The position numbers and the translations under genes are program-made. A model generated the notes under the pieces. That model did no database searches, had not been told where the DNA came from, and was given only the letters and a program-made list of their open reading frames with translations. A stretch of DNA of 64,000 nucleotides. It comes from Colwellia sp. 39_35_sub15_T18 (GTDB lineage Bacteria > Pseudomonadota > Gammaproteobacteria > Enterobacterales > Alteromonadaceae). Positions 37,501 to 46,522 of this stretch are shown piece by piece (the stretch's first letter is position 1; each line of letters begins with the position of its first letter). The stretch spans positions 1-64,000 of the forward strand of contig MAAE01000025.1 in assembly GCA_002162675.1 (NCBI GenBank). The letters run 5' to 3'.

Positions 37501-39240
37501 TTAAGATGGATTTAGTTTCATTTCATCATTATCAGCTATTTTAACGCTTTTCGCATTAATGTTTTGAACGGCGGATAAAAGCGCTTTGCCTTGCCAAGTA
37601 TCAATGTCTGTATTTTTACCATATAAGTCTTGCTGAACATCATTCACCGCCTGTGTAAACGCTGAGTCGTTAGCAAAGGTGAGTACTTCTGACAAGGTGG
37701 TGATTGCTAATTTAGGCTTTAGGTTATTTATCCAAGGCACGATTAAGTTTACTGCTTGTTCGGCATTATTTTGCTTACATGCTGCCATAAGCGCAAGGTA
37801 GTGGTTATTAATGGGGGTCTTGTTATCGGTATTAGCTTTCATTTTCTTGCCGCGTTTCAGGTAAATAACATGACTAAGCCAAGCTAAAAGAGTAAACAGC
37901 CATAAAGCTAAGAATAACCATTGCAGCATTGAACTTTGCTTGATGATAATTGGGGAAGCATTGGTTGTTGTATGGGGAGGTTGTTGTGCAGAGCCAATAA
38001 TATGTTCACCTGCATTGGTATTATTCAAAGGTGAAAACTCTTTATTGGCATCGCTATTAGGTAATATGGTGATGGTTTGCTCGGGCAGCACGGCTTGCTG
38101 GTATTTATTGGTGACAGTATTCCACCAAGCAATCGTTACTTTAGGCAATATATAATCACCCGCTTGGCTAGCAACTAAGGCAAAATTCTGTTTTTTCTGG
38201 CTAACTAAGCGCTCTTTAGACAAATTTGAGTGCAGCTCTGCTTGGTCTGGATAAACTTTTAATCCTGGCGGAGCGCTCATAGGAATGATAGGCAATTGGG
38301 ATTTAGCCAGGCCTGCTGCGGTTAAAGTAATGGTGCGAGTGATAGGTTCACCCACTTTAAATTCATTCTTGCCTTGTGAAGAGACAGGTTGCCATTCTTG
38401 ATGTAGGGTGAGTAACTCACTGGGCAGCCAGCTGGCATTGCTAGAATAGCTGTCAGGAATGGGGCGAACCGTTAAAGAGAGTTTTTCACCTAAAATATTC
38501 ACAGGCTTGGTTTCACCAAAGCTTAAAAAGCCAGAGCGACGTTGTGATTGCACCATAATTTCACCGGCAAACATGGGAGAAATTAATGTTAACTCGCCGC
38601 TTTGCTCTGGGGTAATGGCGTAAGTGCGTTCGATAATACGGTAGCGTTTACCGTTAATGATGCCATCGCTTTCTTGATCTTTACCTATTTGAACAATAGT
38701 AGCGCCTGATAACGTCGGCTCGGTCAAGCTGCCTCGTTGCAGTTGTACGCCAATATGTAGCTTTACGGTCAGTGTTACTAACTGCTGTACATAAATATCG
38801 TTTGTTGATAATTCGGCGCTAATAAAAATGTCTTGTTGTTTTGTCGAGTGTGTACTGCCTTGCTCTACAACGGTAACCGCTATTGCGTTAGAGTAATGAT
38901 TTTCTAACTGCAAAGCAGGTATGATTAATTTACCTGTTTTTCTTGGAATAAGTACAATCTGCCAGCGAGTTGTTCTACTGGTTTTAAAATTCACCATGCT
39001 GGTTTGTGAGCTAACTTCGGTGCGGGCGATAATAAAATCAGTTGCTAACGGGCTAGTATCAAGGGCATCTCGCTCGACACTGTCATCTGCTGTAACCGTT
39101 AGCACAATAGACTCATTACTCATCACTGGGTTCGAGTCAATACTCGCGGTAACTTTGCTTAACGCAAAAGCTGTGTTGTTTATACCTAAAGAAGCTGTTA
39201 AAGCTAATATTGCGACTAGCTTGAAGATAATGTTTACCAC
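37501..39240 (-). CDS. batD: BatD-like protein (oxygen tolerance family)
   Basis: A 579-residue protein with a signal peptide (to about AFALS, residue 28), a large periplasmic Ig-like beta region typical of BatD (VTASIDSNPVMSNESIVLTV at the start), one membrane helix at about residues 435-455 (WLFLALWLFTLLAWLSHVIYL) and a cytosolic tail of about 120 residues. It overlaps the upstream batB/C gene by 7 bases. Bat proteins were linked to aerotolerance in Bacteroides and Leptospira; exact action is unknown. Confidence 0.85.
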   Translation of the reverse strand: MVNIIFKLVAILALTASLGINNTAFALSKVTASIDSNPVMSNESIVLTVTADDSVERDALDTSPLATDFIIARTEVSSQTSMVNFKTSRTTRWQIVLIPRKTGKLIIPALQLENHYSNAIAVTVVEQGSTHSTKQQDIFISAELSTNDIYVQQLVTLTVKLHIGVQLQRGSLTEPTLSGATIVQIGKDQESDGIINGKRYRIIERTYAITPEQSGELTLISPMFAGEIMVQSQRRSGFLSFGETKPVNILGEKLSLTVRPIPDSYSSNASWLPSELLTLHQEWQPVSSQGKNEFKVGEPITRTITLTAAGLAKSQLPIIPMSAPPGLKVYPDQAELHSNLSKERLVSQKKQNFALVASQAGDYILPKVTIAWWNTVTNKYQQAVLPEQTITILPNSDANKEFSPLNNTNAGEHIIGSAQQPPHTTTNASPIIIKQSSMLQWLFLALWLFTLLAWLSHVIYLKRGKKMKANTDNKTPINNHYLALMAACKQNNAEQAVNLIVPWINNLKPKLAITTLSEVLTFANDSAFTQAVNDVQQDLYGKNTDIDTWQGKALLSAVQNINAKSVKIADNDEMKLNPS

Positions 39241-41237
39241 TTTTTCTTTACTCCTTGACCAGCACCACTTTGTTGACGTTTTTGATACTCTAATTGCATT
39301 TTATTGCGCAGTAACAGGTAAGGATCATCAGTGACTTTATTTAATAACTGTTGATGCTTTTGCTCTGTTTCTTTTGCTTGTTGTTCAGCGGCTATTTGTG
39401 CGGCTGTTTTCTCTTTACCTTGTTGCTCTTTTGATTCTTCATTTGGCTGAGGCGACTCTTGTTGCTCGGGCGATTTTTGCTGTTCTTTTTGTTCTTTGCC
39501 TACATCTTCAGGCTTATTTTGTTGTTGCTGTTTTTCTTGGGCATCGTTGTCAGACTTTGAGTCAGTGTCATTTTGTTGTTGGCTATCATCAGACTGCTGT
39601 TGCTGTTTATCTTTTTGATCTTGTGATTGTTGATCCTGAGAATCTTGTTGCTGATCTTGTTTATCGTTTTTATCTTGCTGTTGTTCGTCTTGAGGTTGTG
39701 AGTCTTTCGACTGCTGATCTTGTTGCTGCTGTTTTTGCTCTTGTTCTTGTTTTTTCTGTTGTTGTTTGATTTTCTCTAGGTTGTCTTTGGCATCTGCTAA
39801 GTCAGGATTTTGCTGTAATGCTTGTTCATAATACTCAATCGCTTGTTGATATTGCTGCATTTGCGCTAAAGCATTGCCTTGGTTATACAATGAATCGGCA
39901 CTATTAGCTTGTTCGCCCTGTTTAAAAGCATCTAAAGCTTGCTGATAGTTACCGGCTTTGTAGTGGGCACTGCCTTGCCATTGGTCATTTTCAAACTGCT
40001 GAGCGGCACCTTGATAGTCTTGTTGGTTATAGCGTTGTTGTGCTTGTTGATCATCAGTTTGCCATAAGTTTTGCCATGTTTTTTGTAGTGTTGACTTTTG
40101 AGGGGCTACTTGCTGCTCGTTGGCGAAAGTATTAGGGCTAAATAATGAAAAAGAGAGTAAGGCGATAAAAGGTAAGCTCATTGATGAAACCATTAACATA
40201 GCACTACCACGGCGGAAGTAGCTTAGCAGTAAAGGCAGCGCTATCATCAATAACCAAGGACCTTGTTCTTGCCATTGGTCACCATTTTGTTGACTTTGCT
40301 GTTTATTTTTACTGTTTTTTTCTAATGTTTTGTCATTATCGAGTAATCTTTCTATATCGCTATCGTTATTATTAATGGTTTGATAGTGACCATTACCACG
40401 GGTAGCTAAGGCATTGAGTTTTTGTATTGGCAGTTTTGGGACCACAATAGCGCCATGATTATCTTTGAGTAATTCGCCTGAGGGCAGGGTAATAGGTGCG
40501 CCGTCTTGGCTACCAATACCTAAAATATTGAGTTGATGACCGAATTTTGCTGACCAGTCATAAATATCGCTCATGTCTTCATTATCAACATCATCCGTAA
40601 ACCAGTAAATGTCGCCATTAATATGTCCGGCATTGTGTAACATGTCATGGGCGAGTGACAACGCCGCGAAAGGGTTTGCACCAAGCTCAGGCATAATTTC
40701 AGGGGTTAATGACGGTAATAATAACTCAATGTTTTTTATATCTTGTGTTAACGGGCTAATGACAAAAGCATCACCCGCATAGGCTATCAAACCTATGTCA
40801 CCCTCATTCAGCTTATTGAGTAAATCTATGGCTTTATAGCGTGCTCGTGTTAACCGGTTAGGTTTAATGTCTGTGGCGTACATGGAATAAGACATATCCA
40901 TAATCAGTACTGAGCCTCGTTCCGTTTGATAAACTGGCTGAGGAAGTTTTTGCCACGTTGGGCCAGCAAGAGCAATAATAGTGAGCAAGCCCATGATAAA
41001 GGGCTTAATTAAGTTTCCTTGGCTTGAGAAAAAGCTCAGCTTAGTTTTTGTTGTATGGGCATCAGCGCCCTCAACGAGCACCTGACTTAAATGGGCGGGT
41101 AGAAATTTATTCCAAGGAGAATGATTAAAGCGGTGCTTTTTCAGTAGCCATAGCGCAAAAAACAAGGCGATTAGCGCTAAAAACCACCAAGGCCTAATAA
41201 AATGAAAATGGCTTAAAAATAAGGGAAGAGATGTCAT
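39234..41237 (-). CDS. BatB/BatC-like fusion: VWA plus TPR plus Gln-rich tail
   Basis: A 667-residue protein. Two membrane segments near the start are followed by a von Willebrand A domain with MIDAS motif DMSYS (about residues 108-112), another membrane pair near 330-365, then TPR helices (AQQFENDQWQGSAHYKAGNYQQAL; YNQGNALAQMQQYQQAIEYY). After the TPRs comes about 130 residues of almost pure Gln, Lys, Asp, Glu and Ser, then a conserved end VTDDPYLLLRNKMQLEYQKRQ. Fuses what other genomes encode as BatB and BatC. Confidence 0.85.
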   Translation of the reverse strand: MTSLPLFLSHFHFIRPWWFLALIALFFALWLLKKHRFNHSPWNKFLPAHLSQVLVEGADAHTTKTKLSFFSSQGNLIKPFIMGLLTIIALAGPTWQKLPQPVYQTERGSVLIMDMSYSMYATDIKPNRLTRARYKAIDLLNKLNEGDIGLIAYAGDAFVISPLTQDIKNIELLLPSLTPEIMPELGANPFAALSLAHDMLHNAGHINGDIYWFTDDVDNEDMSDIYDWSAKFGHQLNILGIGSQDGAPITLPSGELLKDNHGAIVVPKLPIQKLNALATRGNGHYQTINNNDSDIERLLDNDKTLEKNSKNKQQSQQNGDQWQEQGPWLLMIALPLLLSYFRRGSAMLMVSSMSLPFIALLSFSLFSPNTFANEQQVAPQKSTLQKTWQNLWQTDDQQAQQRYNQQDYQGAAQQFENDQWQGSAHYKAGNYQQALDAFKQGEQANSADSLYNQGNALAQMQQYQQAIEYYEQALQQNPDLADAKDNLEKIKQQQKKQEQEQKQQQQDQQSKDSQPQDEQQQDKNDKQDQQQDSQDQQSQDQKDKQQQQSDDSQQQNDTDSKSDNDAQEKQQQQNKPEDVGKEQKEQQKSPEQQESPQPNEESKEQQGKEKTAAQIAAEQQAKETEQKHQQLLNKVTDDPYLLLRNKMQLEYQKRQQSGAGQGVKKKW

Positions 41238-41252
41238 TTTGTCTTGATGAAC

Positions 41253-42248
41253 CTAGGTTGTTTTGCGACTAAAGCTGGAAAAGTTAATGATGAGTAAATA
41301 GCAAAAGCTTAACAATAAAGCCAAGGCTAATGGCCAGTAAAATAAGGCGGTTAAAGGTCGCATTTGTTGTTGATCTTGCTCTACGGGTTCTAGCTCGTCG
41401 AGTAACTGATAAATTTGCTCCATGCCTTGGCTATCTTTAGCACGAAAATATTTACCACCTGTTTGCTGTGCAAGCTTGGTTAAGGTTTGCTCGTCTAATT
41501 CACTGGAAGGGTTAATGCGGCGAGAGCCAAACAAGGATTGTTGTAACATAACATCTGCGCCAATACCGATAGCATATATGGTGATATTTTTAGCAATAGC
41601 TAATTCAAGCGCTTGCTCGGGCGATATTCTCCCGGCCGTATTTTGACCGTCGGTGAGTAATAGCAGTACTTTATTTGATTTTTGTTTAGCATCAAAGCGT
41701 TTTACCGCTAAAGCTATGGCATCGCCGATGGCGGTTTTTCTACCCACTAAACCTAGTACACTTTCATCGAGCATTTGTTTAACAGTTTTTCTATCAAATG
41801 TCATAGGGGTTTGCATATAAGCATCGTCAGCAAAAAGTATTAAGCCAAGCCTATCGCCGACGCGACGCTCAATAAAATCTCCTAAAACGGCTTTGAGCAT
41901 ATCAAGGCGGTTTACTGTGCTGCCACGTAAACTCATATCTTCAATTTGCATGCTGCCAGATAAGTCGACAGCAATCATCATTTCACGGCCTTCGGTGGGA
42001 ATATCTATCGCATCTCCTAGCCATTGGGGTTGGCTTAAGGCAATTACGCTTAATAACCAACACAAAGAGAGCATAATGAGGGGCGATTTTTTGTTGTCTT
42101 GAACGGCTGTGCTCACCGTCGAGCCAGATAAAACCTCTGGCACAATAAGTGCGGCACTGACACGGTTTTGACTTTTTTTAGGTAACCAGTACACCAATAA
42201 TGGTAGCGGTAAAAGTAGTAGCAACCAAGGCCAAGCAAAACTTATCAT
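41253..42248 (-). CDS. batA: BatA-like VWA domain protein
   Basis: A 331-residue inner membrane protein with helices at the N-terminus (about residues 5-20 and 58-75) and C-terminus (about 305-322) around a VWA domain. The MIDAS motif is complete: DLSGS (about residue 93), Thr in FDRKT, and TDGQNTAGR. Overlaps the upstream DUF4381 gene by 4 bases. Works with BatB and MoxR in the family model. Confidence 0.88.
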   Translation of the reverse strand: MISFAWPWLLLLLPLPLLVYWLPKKSQNRVSAALIVPEVLSGSTVSTAVQDNKKSPLIMLSLCWLLSVIALSQPQWLGDAIDIPTEGREMMIAVDLSGSMQIEDMSLRGSTVNRLDMLKAVLGDFIERRVGDRLGLILFADDAYMQTPMTFDRKTVKQMLDESVLGLVGRKTAIGDAIALAVKRFDAKQKSNKVLLLLTDGQNTAGRISPEQALELAIAKNITIYAIGIGADVMLQQSLFGSRRINPSSELDEQTLTKLAQQTGGKYFRAKDSQGMEQIYQLLDELEPVEQDQQQMRPLTALFYWPLALALLLSFCYLLIINFSSFSRKTT

Positions 42249-42868
42249 CTGTTGGCTCCTTGTTGCTCTTTCGCTGTTGAGACTATAACTTCTTTCGGCT
42301 TAGATGGTTTAGGCGGTAAAGCGTGCGTAAGCCATAACATAGCGGCTTGATGAAGTTCTTGGTTTGTTTTCGCGCTAAGCTCAGTTTGGCTGGACTTATT
42401 TGTTTGGGCTTGATATTGCTCACTAAAAGCTTGTGTTGATAATTGCTTAAATTCTTTTTGGTGTTTTTCAGTTAATTTTTCGATTAAAAATTGCTGAAAC
42501 TGTTCGCTAAATAATTTAGCCAGCTGCACACGTGAAAAGTAATGTATTGCGGCCCATTTAAGTAATGCTATAACGTCAGAATTACTCATGCTAGGGGAAT
42601 TTTTTAATTGCTTTATCGCTTGTTGTTGATGGCGTTTCAATTTAGCTTTTTGACGACTTTTAATGAATAAAAAAACAATCACTATCAGAGTCATAACCGC
42701 TAATAGCCACCAACCATAAGCAATGGGGTAGTTGCTTACTTGTGCAGGTATGTGAATATCATTCAATTCAATTGTATTAGTCATAGGTGCACTAGTCATA
42801 GGCGCGTTAGCCACAGACGCATTAGCAGGAATAGGCATGGTAACGGGAGCTGGATTTATTTGCTGCAA
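42245..42868 (-). CDS. DUF4381 family membrane protein
   Basis: A 207-residue protein. A Pro/Ala/Met/Asn-rich N-terminal stretch contains repeated NAPMTSAPMT-like words, then IHIPAQVSNYPIAYGWWLLA into one membrane helix (about residues 52-69). A basic, Gln-rich cytosolic region follows, with KWAAIHYFSRVQLAKLFSEQF typical of DUF4381. Overlaps the DUF58 gene start side by 13 bases and batA by 4, so translation is probably coupled. Confidence 0.82.
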   Translation of the reverse strand: MQQINPAPVTMPIPANASVANAPMTSAPMTNTIELNDIHIPAQVSNYPIAYGWWLLAVMTLIVIVFLFIKSRQKAKLKRHQQQAIKQLKNSPSMSNSDVIALLKWAAIHYFSRVQLAKLFSEQFQQFLIEKLTEKHQKEFKQLSTQAFSEQYQAQTNKSSQTELSAKTNQELHQAAMLWLTHALPPKPSKPKEVIVSTAKEQQGANR

Positions 42869-43923
42869 AATTGCACTCCACTTTTTAACTGTTGTTCTAA
42901 CGTTTGCCCAGCGCTTAAATGAATAACACGAGCACCGGCTTTAATAAGTGCTTGTTGACATTGCTCTTTGTTAATACTTGCTTGCTCTTTATAAGTAGCG
43001 GCAGTCGCTTTATCACCTAAAGTGAATTGTTGTCGGTTATTACCATCAGTAAGGGTAACATTAAGTTTGCTGGCACTTGCTGGTAACTCTTGCTCTAAGG
43101 GATCTTTGATTAAACACACCACTAATTCACAATGTTGGCTTATTTGCGTTAAATGGCGTAAGGCATCATTTTTATGCTTAAGTGCCGCATCATCAGTGGC
43201 CATTGCCCGAAGAGATTGACCATCAGTAATTAAATATACTAAGGAGCCTGGTTTGGCTATGTGTCTTATGCGTGCACAGTTATTGCTGAAATAGCTATTG
43301 CTGCTGTTATCAGATAGCGTGTTTTGGCTTTGTTGATATTGCTGCTTATGCTGACTATGGTGCAACGTAGATAAGGCATGCAAGTAATGCAGCACGCCTT
43401 CTTTGCGGCTTCTTGGTTTTAGCTCGAAGTGCTCGTGTTGATTAAAAACGATGCCTCCTAAGCGATCACCACGATTTTTTGCATGCCAAGCCACTAATGA
43501 GGCTAAGTGAGCGGCTTGAACGGATTTAAATAATAATTGACTGCCAAAATGCATGCTAGCACTTAAATCTGTGGCAATAAGTACCGGCCGCTCTAATTCT
43601 TCGCGGAATAATTTTGTGTGAGTTTTACCTGTTCTGGCCGTTACGCGCCAGTCAATGGCACGAATATCATCGCCGGTTTGATAATGGCGAACTTCATCAA
43701 ACTCCATGCCACGACCTTTACTACGAGAAAGGTAGTTGCCTGACATTTTGCCATGAATATTTTTTCGCGCTGACAAATCGATCAGTGCGGTTTTATTTTG
43801 ATAATGAAGTAATTCAGGCATGGCAAGTTCAACACCATTACTTTGAAAGCTTGCCAGCTGAGTTTGACAGCGGCTATTATTAGCCTCTGAATCTTTGCTT
43901 TTTGTTTTTTGTTTAAACCACAT
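42856..43923 (-). CDS. DUF58 domain protein of the MoxR/Bat operon
   Basis: A 355-residue soluble protein. The DUF58 core reads GNYLSRSKGRGMEFDEVRHY, GDDIRAIDWRVTARTGKTHTK and FREELERPVLIATDLSASM, the last being a VWA-like MIDAS (DLSAS). It is the usual partner encoded after moxR, 22 bases downstream here. A Ser/Asn/Gln-rich loop lies near residues 190-215. Confidence 0.88.
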   Translation of the reverse strand: MWFKQKTKSKDSEANNSRCQTQLASFQSNGVELAMPELLHYQNKTALIDLSARKNIHGKMSGNYLSRSKGRGMEFDEVRHYQTGDDIRAIDWRVTARTGKTHTKLFREELERPVLIATDLSASMHFGSQLLFKSVQAAHLASLVAWHAKNRGDRLGGIVFNQHEHFELKPRSRKEGVLHYLHALSTLHHSQHKQQYQQSQNTLSDNSSNSYFSNNCARIRHIAKPGSLVYLITDGQSLRAMATDDAALKHKNDALRHLTQISQHCELVVCLIKDPLEQELPASASKLNVTLTDGNNRQQFTLGDKATAATYKEQASINKEQCQQALIKAGARVIHLSAGQTLEQQLKSGVQFCSK

Positions 43924-43945
43924 AGCTAATAATTAATCTTATGCG

Positions 43946-44911
43946 CTAAGCGACTGCAACTAGACTTAATAAGTGATCAAGTAATTGATTTGCCGTAATA
44001 CCTTCAGCTTCAGCTTGATAACTTAATAAAATTCTATGTCTTAGTACATTGTGAAATACCGCTTGAATATCTTCGGGGCTGACAAAATCACGATTATGCA
44101 ACCAAGCGCGTGAACGAGCGCATCTATCTAACGCAATGGTCGCTCTTGGGCTAGCGCCATAAGCTAACCATGATTTTAGCTGGTCGTCATATTTTTCTGG
44201 TTGACGGGTAGCCATGATCAAATCAACCATGTAGGTTTCAATGGCCGGTGCCATGTGAATATTAAGCACTGCTTCACGAGCGCTAAATATTTCTGCTTGG
44301 CTTAATACTCTTAATTGTGGTTTTTCTTGATTCGCATTGGCAAGTGCCTCACCGCGATTCAGTTTTAAGATTTCAAGTTCACTGGCGGCATCTGGGTAGT
44401 CAATTTCTAAATGCATTAAAAATCGATCTAATTGCGCTTCAGGTAACGGATAAGTTCCTTCTTGCTCGATAGGATTTTGTGTCGCCATCACGAGAAATAG
44501 TTCAGGCAGTTGATAGGTTTTTCTGCCTACGGTTACTTGTCCTTCAGCCATAGCTTCTAACAAAGCCGATTGTACTTTGGCGGGCGCACGGTTAATTTCA
44601 TCAGCAAGAACGAGATTTTGAAATAAAGGCCCTGCTTGGAAAACAAAACTACCGTCTTCTGGGCGATAAATATCTGTGCCCGTTAAATCAGCAGGTAATA
44701 AGTCAGGGGTAAATTGAATACGATGAAAGTCTGCTTCTAGGCCCTCAGCCAAGGCATTAATTGCGCGAGTTTTTGCTAACCCCGGCGGCCCTTCAACAAT
44801 TAAATGACCATTTGCTAATAAAGCAATAAGTAAATTTTCAACAAAGGCAGGTTGGCCAATAATTTGTTTTGATAAATGTTGTTTTAATGTTGAGAAATGT
44901 TCAATAGCCAT
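43946..44911 (-). CDS. MoxR family AAA+ ATPase
   Basis: A 321-residue chaperone-like ATPase, first gene of the Bat operon. Walker A is GPPGLAKTRA (about residues 41-50), Walker B is LVLADEINRAPAKVQSALLEAMAEGQ, sensor 1 is ATQNPIEQEGTYPLPEAQLDRF, and sensor 2 is ASPRATIALDRCARSRAW. I start at ATG 44911 (MAIEHF), which gives the family length; in-frame upstream TTG at 45007 would add 32 poor residues. Divergent from fadI. Confidence 0.93.
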   Translation of the reverse strand: MAIEHFSTLKQHLSKQIIGQPAFVENLLIALLANGHLIVEGPPGLAKTRAINALAEGLEADFHRIQFTPDLLPADLTGTDIYRPEDGSFVFQAGPLFQNLVLADEINRAPAKVQSALLEAMAEGQVTVGRKTYQLPELFLVMATQNPIEQEGTYPLPEAQLDRFLMHLEIDYPDAASELEILKLNRGEALANANQEKPQLRVLSQAEIFSAREAVLNIHMAPAIETYMVDLIMATRQPEKYDDQLKSWLAYGASPRATIALDRCARSRAWLHNRDFVSPEDIQAVFHNVLRHRILLSYQAEAEGITANQLLDHLLSLVAVA

Positions 44912-45145
44912 ATTTATTTTGTCTTTCAATTTATTATTTATAGTAGAGTGAGCGCTAGCTGAAATGCACTTTAGCATTTTATATAAGGGTTTTGCTAAAG
45001 AAAACAAGCCTTATTCAACTTATATTTAACTTAGTTGTAACAAAATTTTACTTATTTGCTGTAGTTAATCAGCTATGCTTGCGGTAGTAAAAAAATTCAG
45101 GGATTGATATTTTTTGATAGTTAGTTAGAATCAAGGGTAATATTC

Positions 45146-45162
45146 AAGAGGTCAGACCTCTT
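45146..45162 (+). promoter_or_regulatory. FadR-type operator upstream of fadI
   Basis: AAGAGGTCAGACCTCTT is a perfect 17-base palindrome with the GGTCNGACC core of FadR boxes. It is 55 bases before the fadI start. The neighbour genes (fadI, fadJ) are classic FadR targets, which makes repression relieved by acyl-CoA the likely control. Confidence 0.8.
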
Positions 45163-45217
45163 TGTGTCTTTATCTATTCTTGCAATAGGTAAGCGCTATA
45201 ACTGGAGAATAAAGTAT

Positions 45218-46522
45218 ATGACGATAAAAATGACCACATCAAAAGGCGAACGCATTGCGGTAGTCGCAGGGCTTAGAACTCCTTTTGCCAAACAAGCGAC
45301 CGCTTTTCATGGCGTGCCTGCCGTTGATTTAGGTAAATTAGTCGTAAATGAGCTATTGCAAAAGCACGACATTGACCCTGCCATTATTGACCAGTGTGTT
45401 TTTGGTCAAGTAGTGCAAATGCCAGAAGCGCCAAATATTGCTCGTGAAATTGTACTCGGTACCGGCATGAATGTTCATACCGATGCTTACAGTGTCTCGC
45501 GTGCTTGTGCGACTAGTTTTCAATCAACCGTGAATGTTGCCGAGTCTATTATGGCTGGCTTTGTTGATGTCGGTATTGCCGGCGGTGCCGATTCTTCTTC
45601 TGTTGCGCCTATTGGTGTCTCGAAAAAATTCGCAAGAACTTTATTAGATTTAAGTAAAACTAAAACCTTAGGGCAAAAAATCGCCTTAATTCGCAAGTTA
45701 GGTTTGAAAGATATTATGCCTGTTGCACCTGCTGTGGCTGAATATTCAACGGGAATTTCTATGGGGCAAACGGCTGAACAAATGGCCAAAACCTATAATA
45801 TTGCTCGTGAAGATCAAGATGCGTTAGCACATCGCTCTCATACTTTAGCGACGCAAAGTTGGGCAGAAGGTAAGTTAGCGGGCGAAGTAATGAGCGCTCA
45901 CAGTGAACCTTATAAAGTTTTTATCGATAAAGATAATTGTATTCGTGAAAACTCTGTCTTAGAAAGTTACGCAAAATTACGCCCTTGTTTTGATAGAAAA
46001 CACGGTACGGTAACGGCGGCGACGAGTACGCCGTTAACTGATGGCGGCGCCGCAATATTATTAATGCGTGAAGGAAGAGCAAAAGAGTTGGGTTATAAGC
46101 CGTTAGGTTATATTCGCAGCTATGGTTTTGCAGCGATTGATGTCTGGCAAGACATGTTAATGGGTCCAAGTCACGCCACGCCAATCGCATTAAAACGTGC
46201 CGGTATGGAATTAGCTGATTTAGATCTAATAGAAATGCATGAAGCTTTTGCAGCACAAGCACTGGCTAATATGAAAATGTTTGCCAGTAACAAGTTTGCT
46301 AAAGAGCATTTAGGTCGAGATAAAGCCATTGGTGAAATTGATATGACTAAATTTAATGTGATGGGCGGCTCGTTGGCTTATGGTCATCCATTTGCGGCAA
46401 CAGGTGCGCGTTTAATTACCCAAACACTTAATGAGCTAAATCGTCGTGGTGGTGGTGTTGGCTTAACTACGGCTTGTGCCGCAGGTGGTTTAGGTGCAGC
46501 TATGGTTGTGGAGACAGACTAA
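45218..46522 (+). CDS. fadI: Acetyl-CoA acyltransferase FadI (3-ketoacyl-CoA thiolase)
   Basis: Last step of beta-oxidation: thiolytic cleavage of 3-ketoacyl-CoA. The nucleophile Cys is in [10 protein letters not shown] (about residue 99), with HEAFAAQ and C-terminal [16 protein letters not shown] and [12 protein letters not shown] containing the other catalytic His and Cys. I start at ATG 45218 with TGGAGA nine bases upstream, giving 434 residues; E. coli FadI has 436. The stop overlaps the fadJ start (TAATG). Confidence 0.95.
   Translation: MTIKMTTSKGERIAVVAGLRTPFAKQATAFHGVPAVDLGKLVVNELLQKHDIDPAIIDQCVFGQVVQMPEAPNIAREIVLGTGMNVHTDAYSVSRACATSFQSTVNVAESIMAGFVDVGIAGGADSSSVAPIGVSKKFARTLLDLSKTKTLGQKIALIRKLGLKDIMPVAPAVAEYSTGISMGQTAEQMAKTYNIAREDQDALAHRSHTLATQSWAEGKLAGEVMSAHSEPYKVFIDKDNCIRENSVLESYAKLRPCFDRKHGTVTAATSTPLTDGGAAILLMREGRAKELGYKPLGYIRSYGFAAIDVWQDMLMGPSHATPIALKRAGMELADLDLIEMHEAFAAQALANMKMFASNKFAKEHLGRDKAIGEIDMTKFNVMGGSLAYGHPFAATGARLITQTLNELNRRGGGVGLTTACAAGGLGAAMVVETD

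Noticed and set aside
39374-39769. 131-codon hydrophobic frame antisense to the batB/C gene
   Set aside because: It is the complement of the Gln-rich codon run, which reads as Leu/Val-rich; composition artefact.
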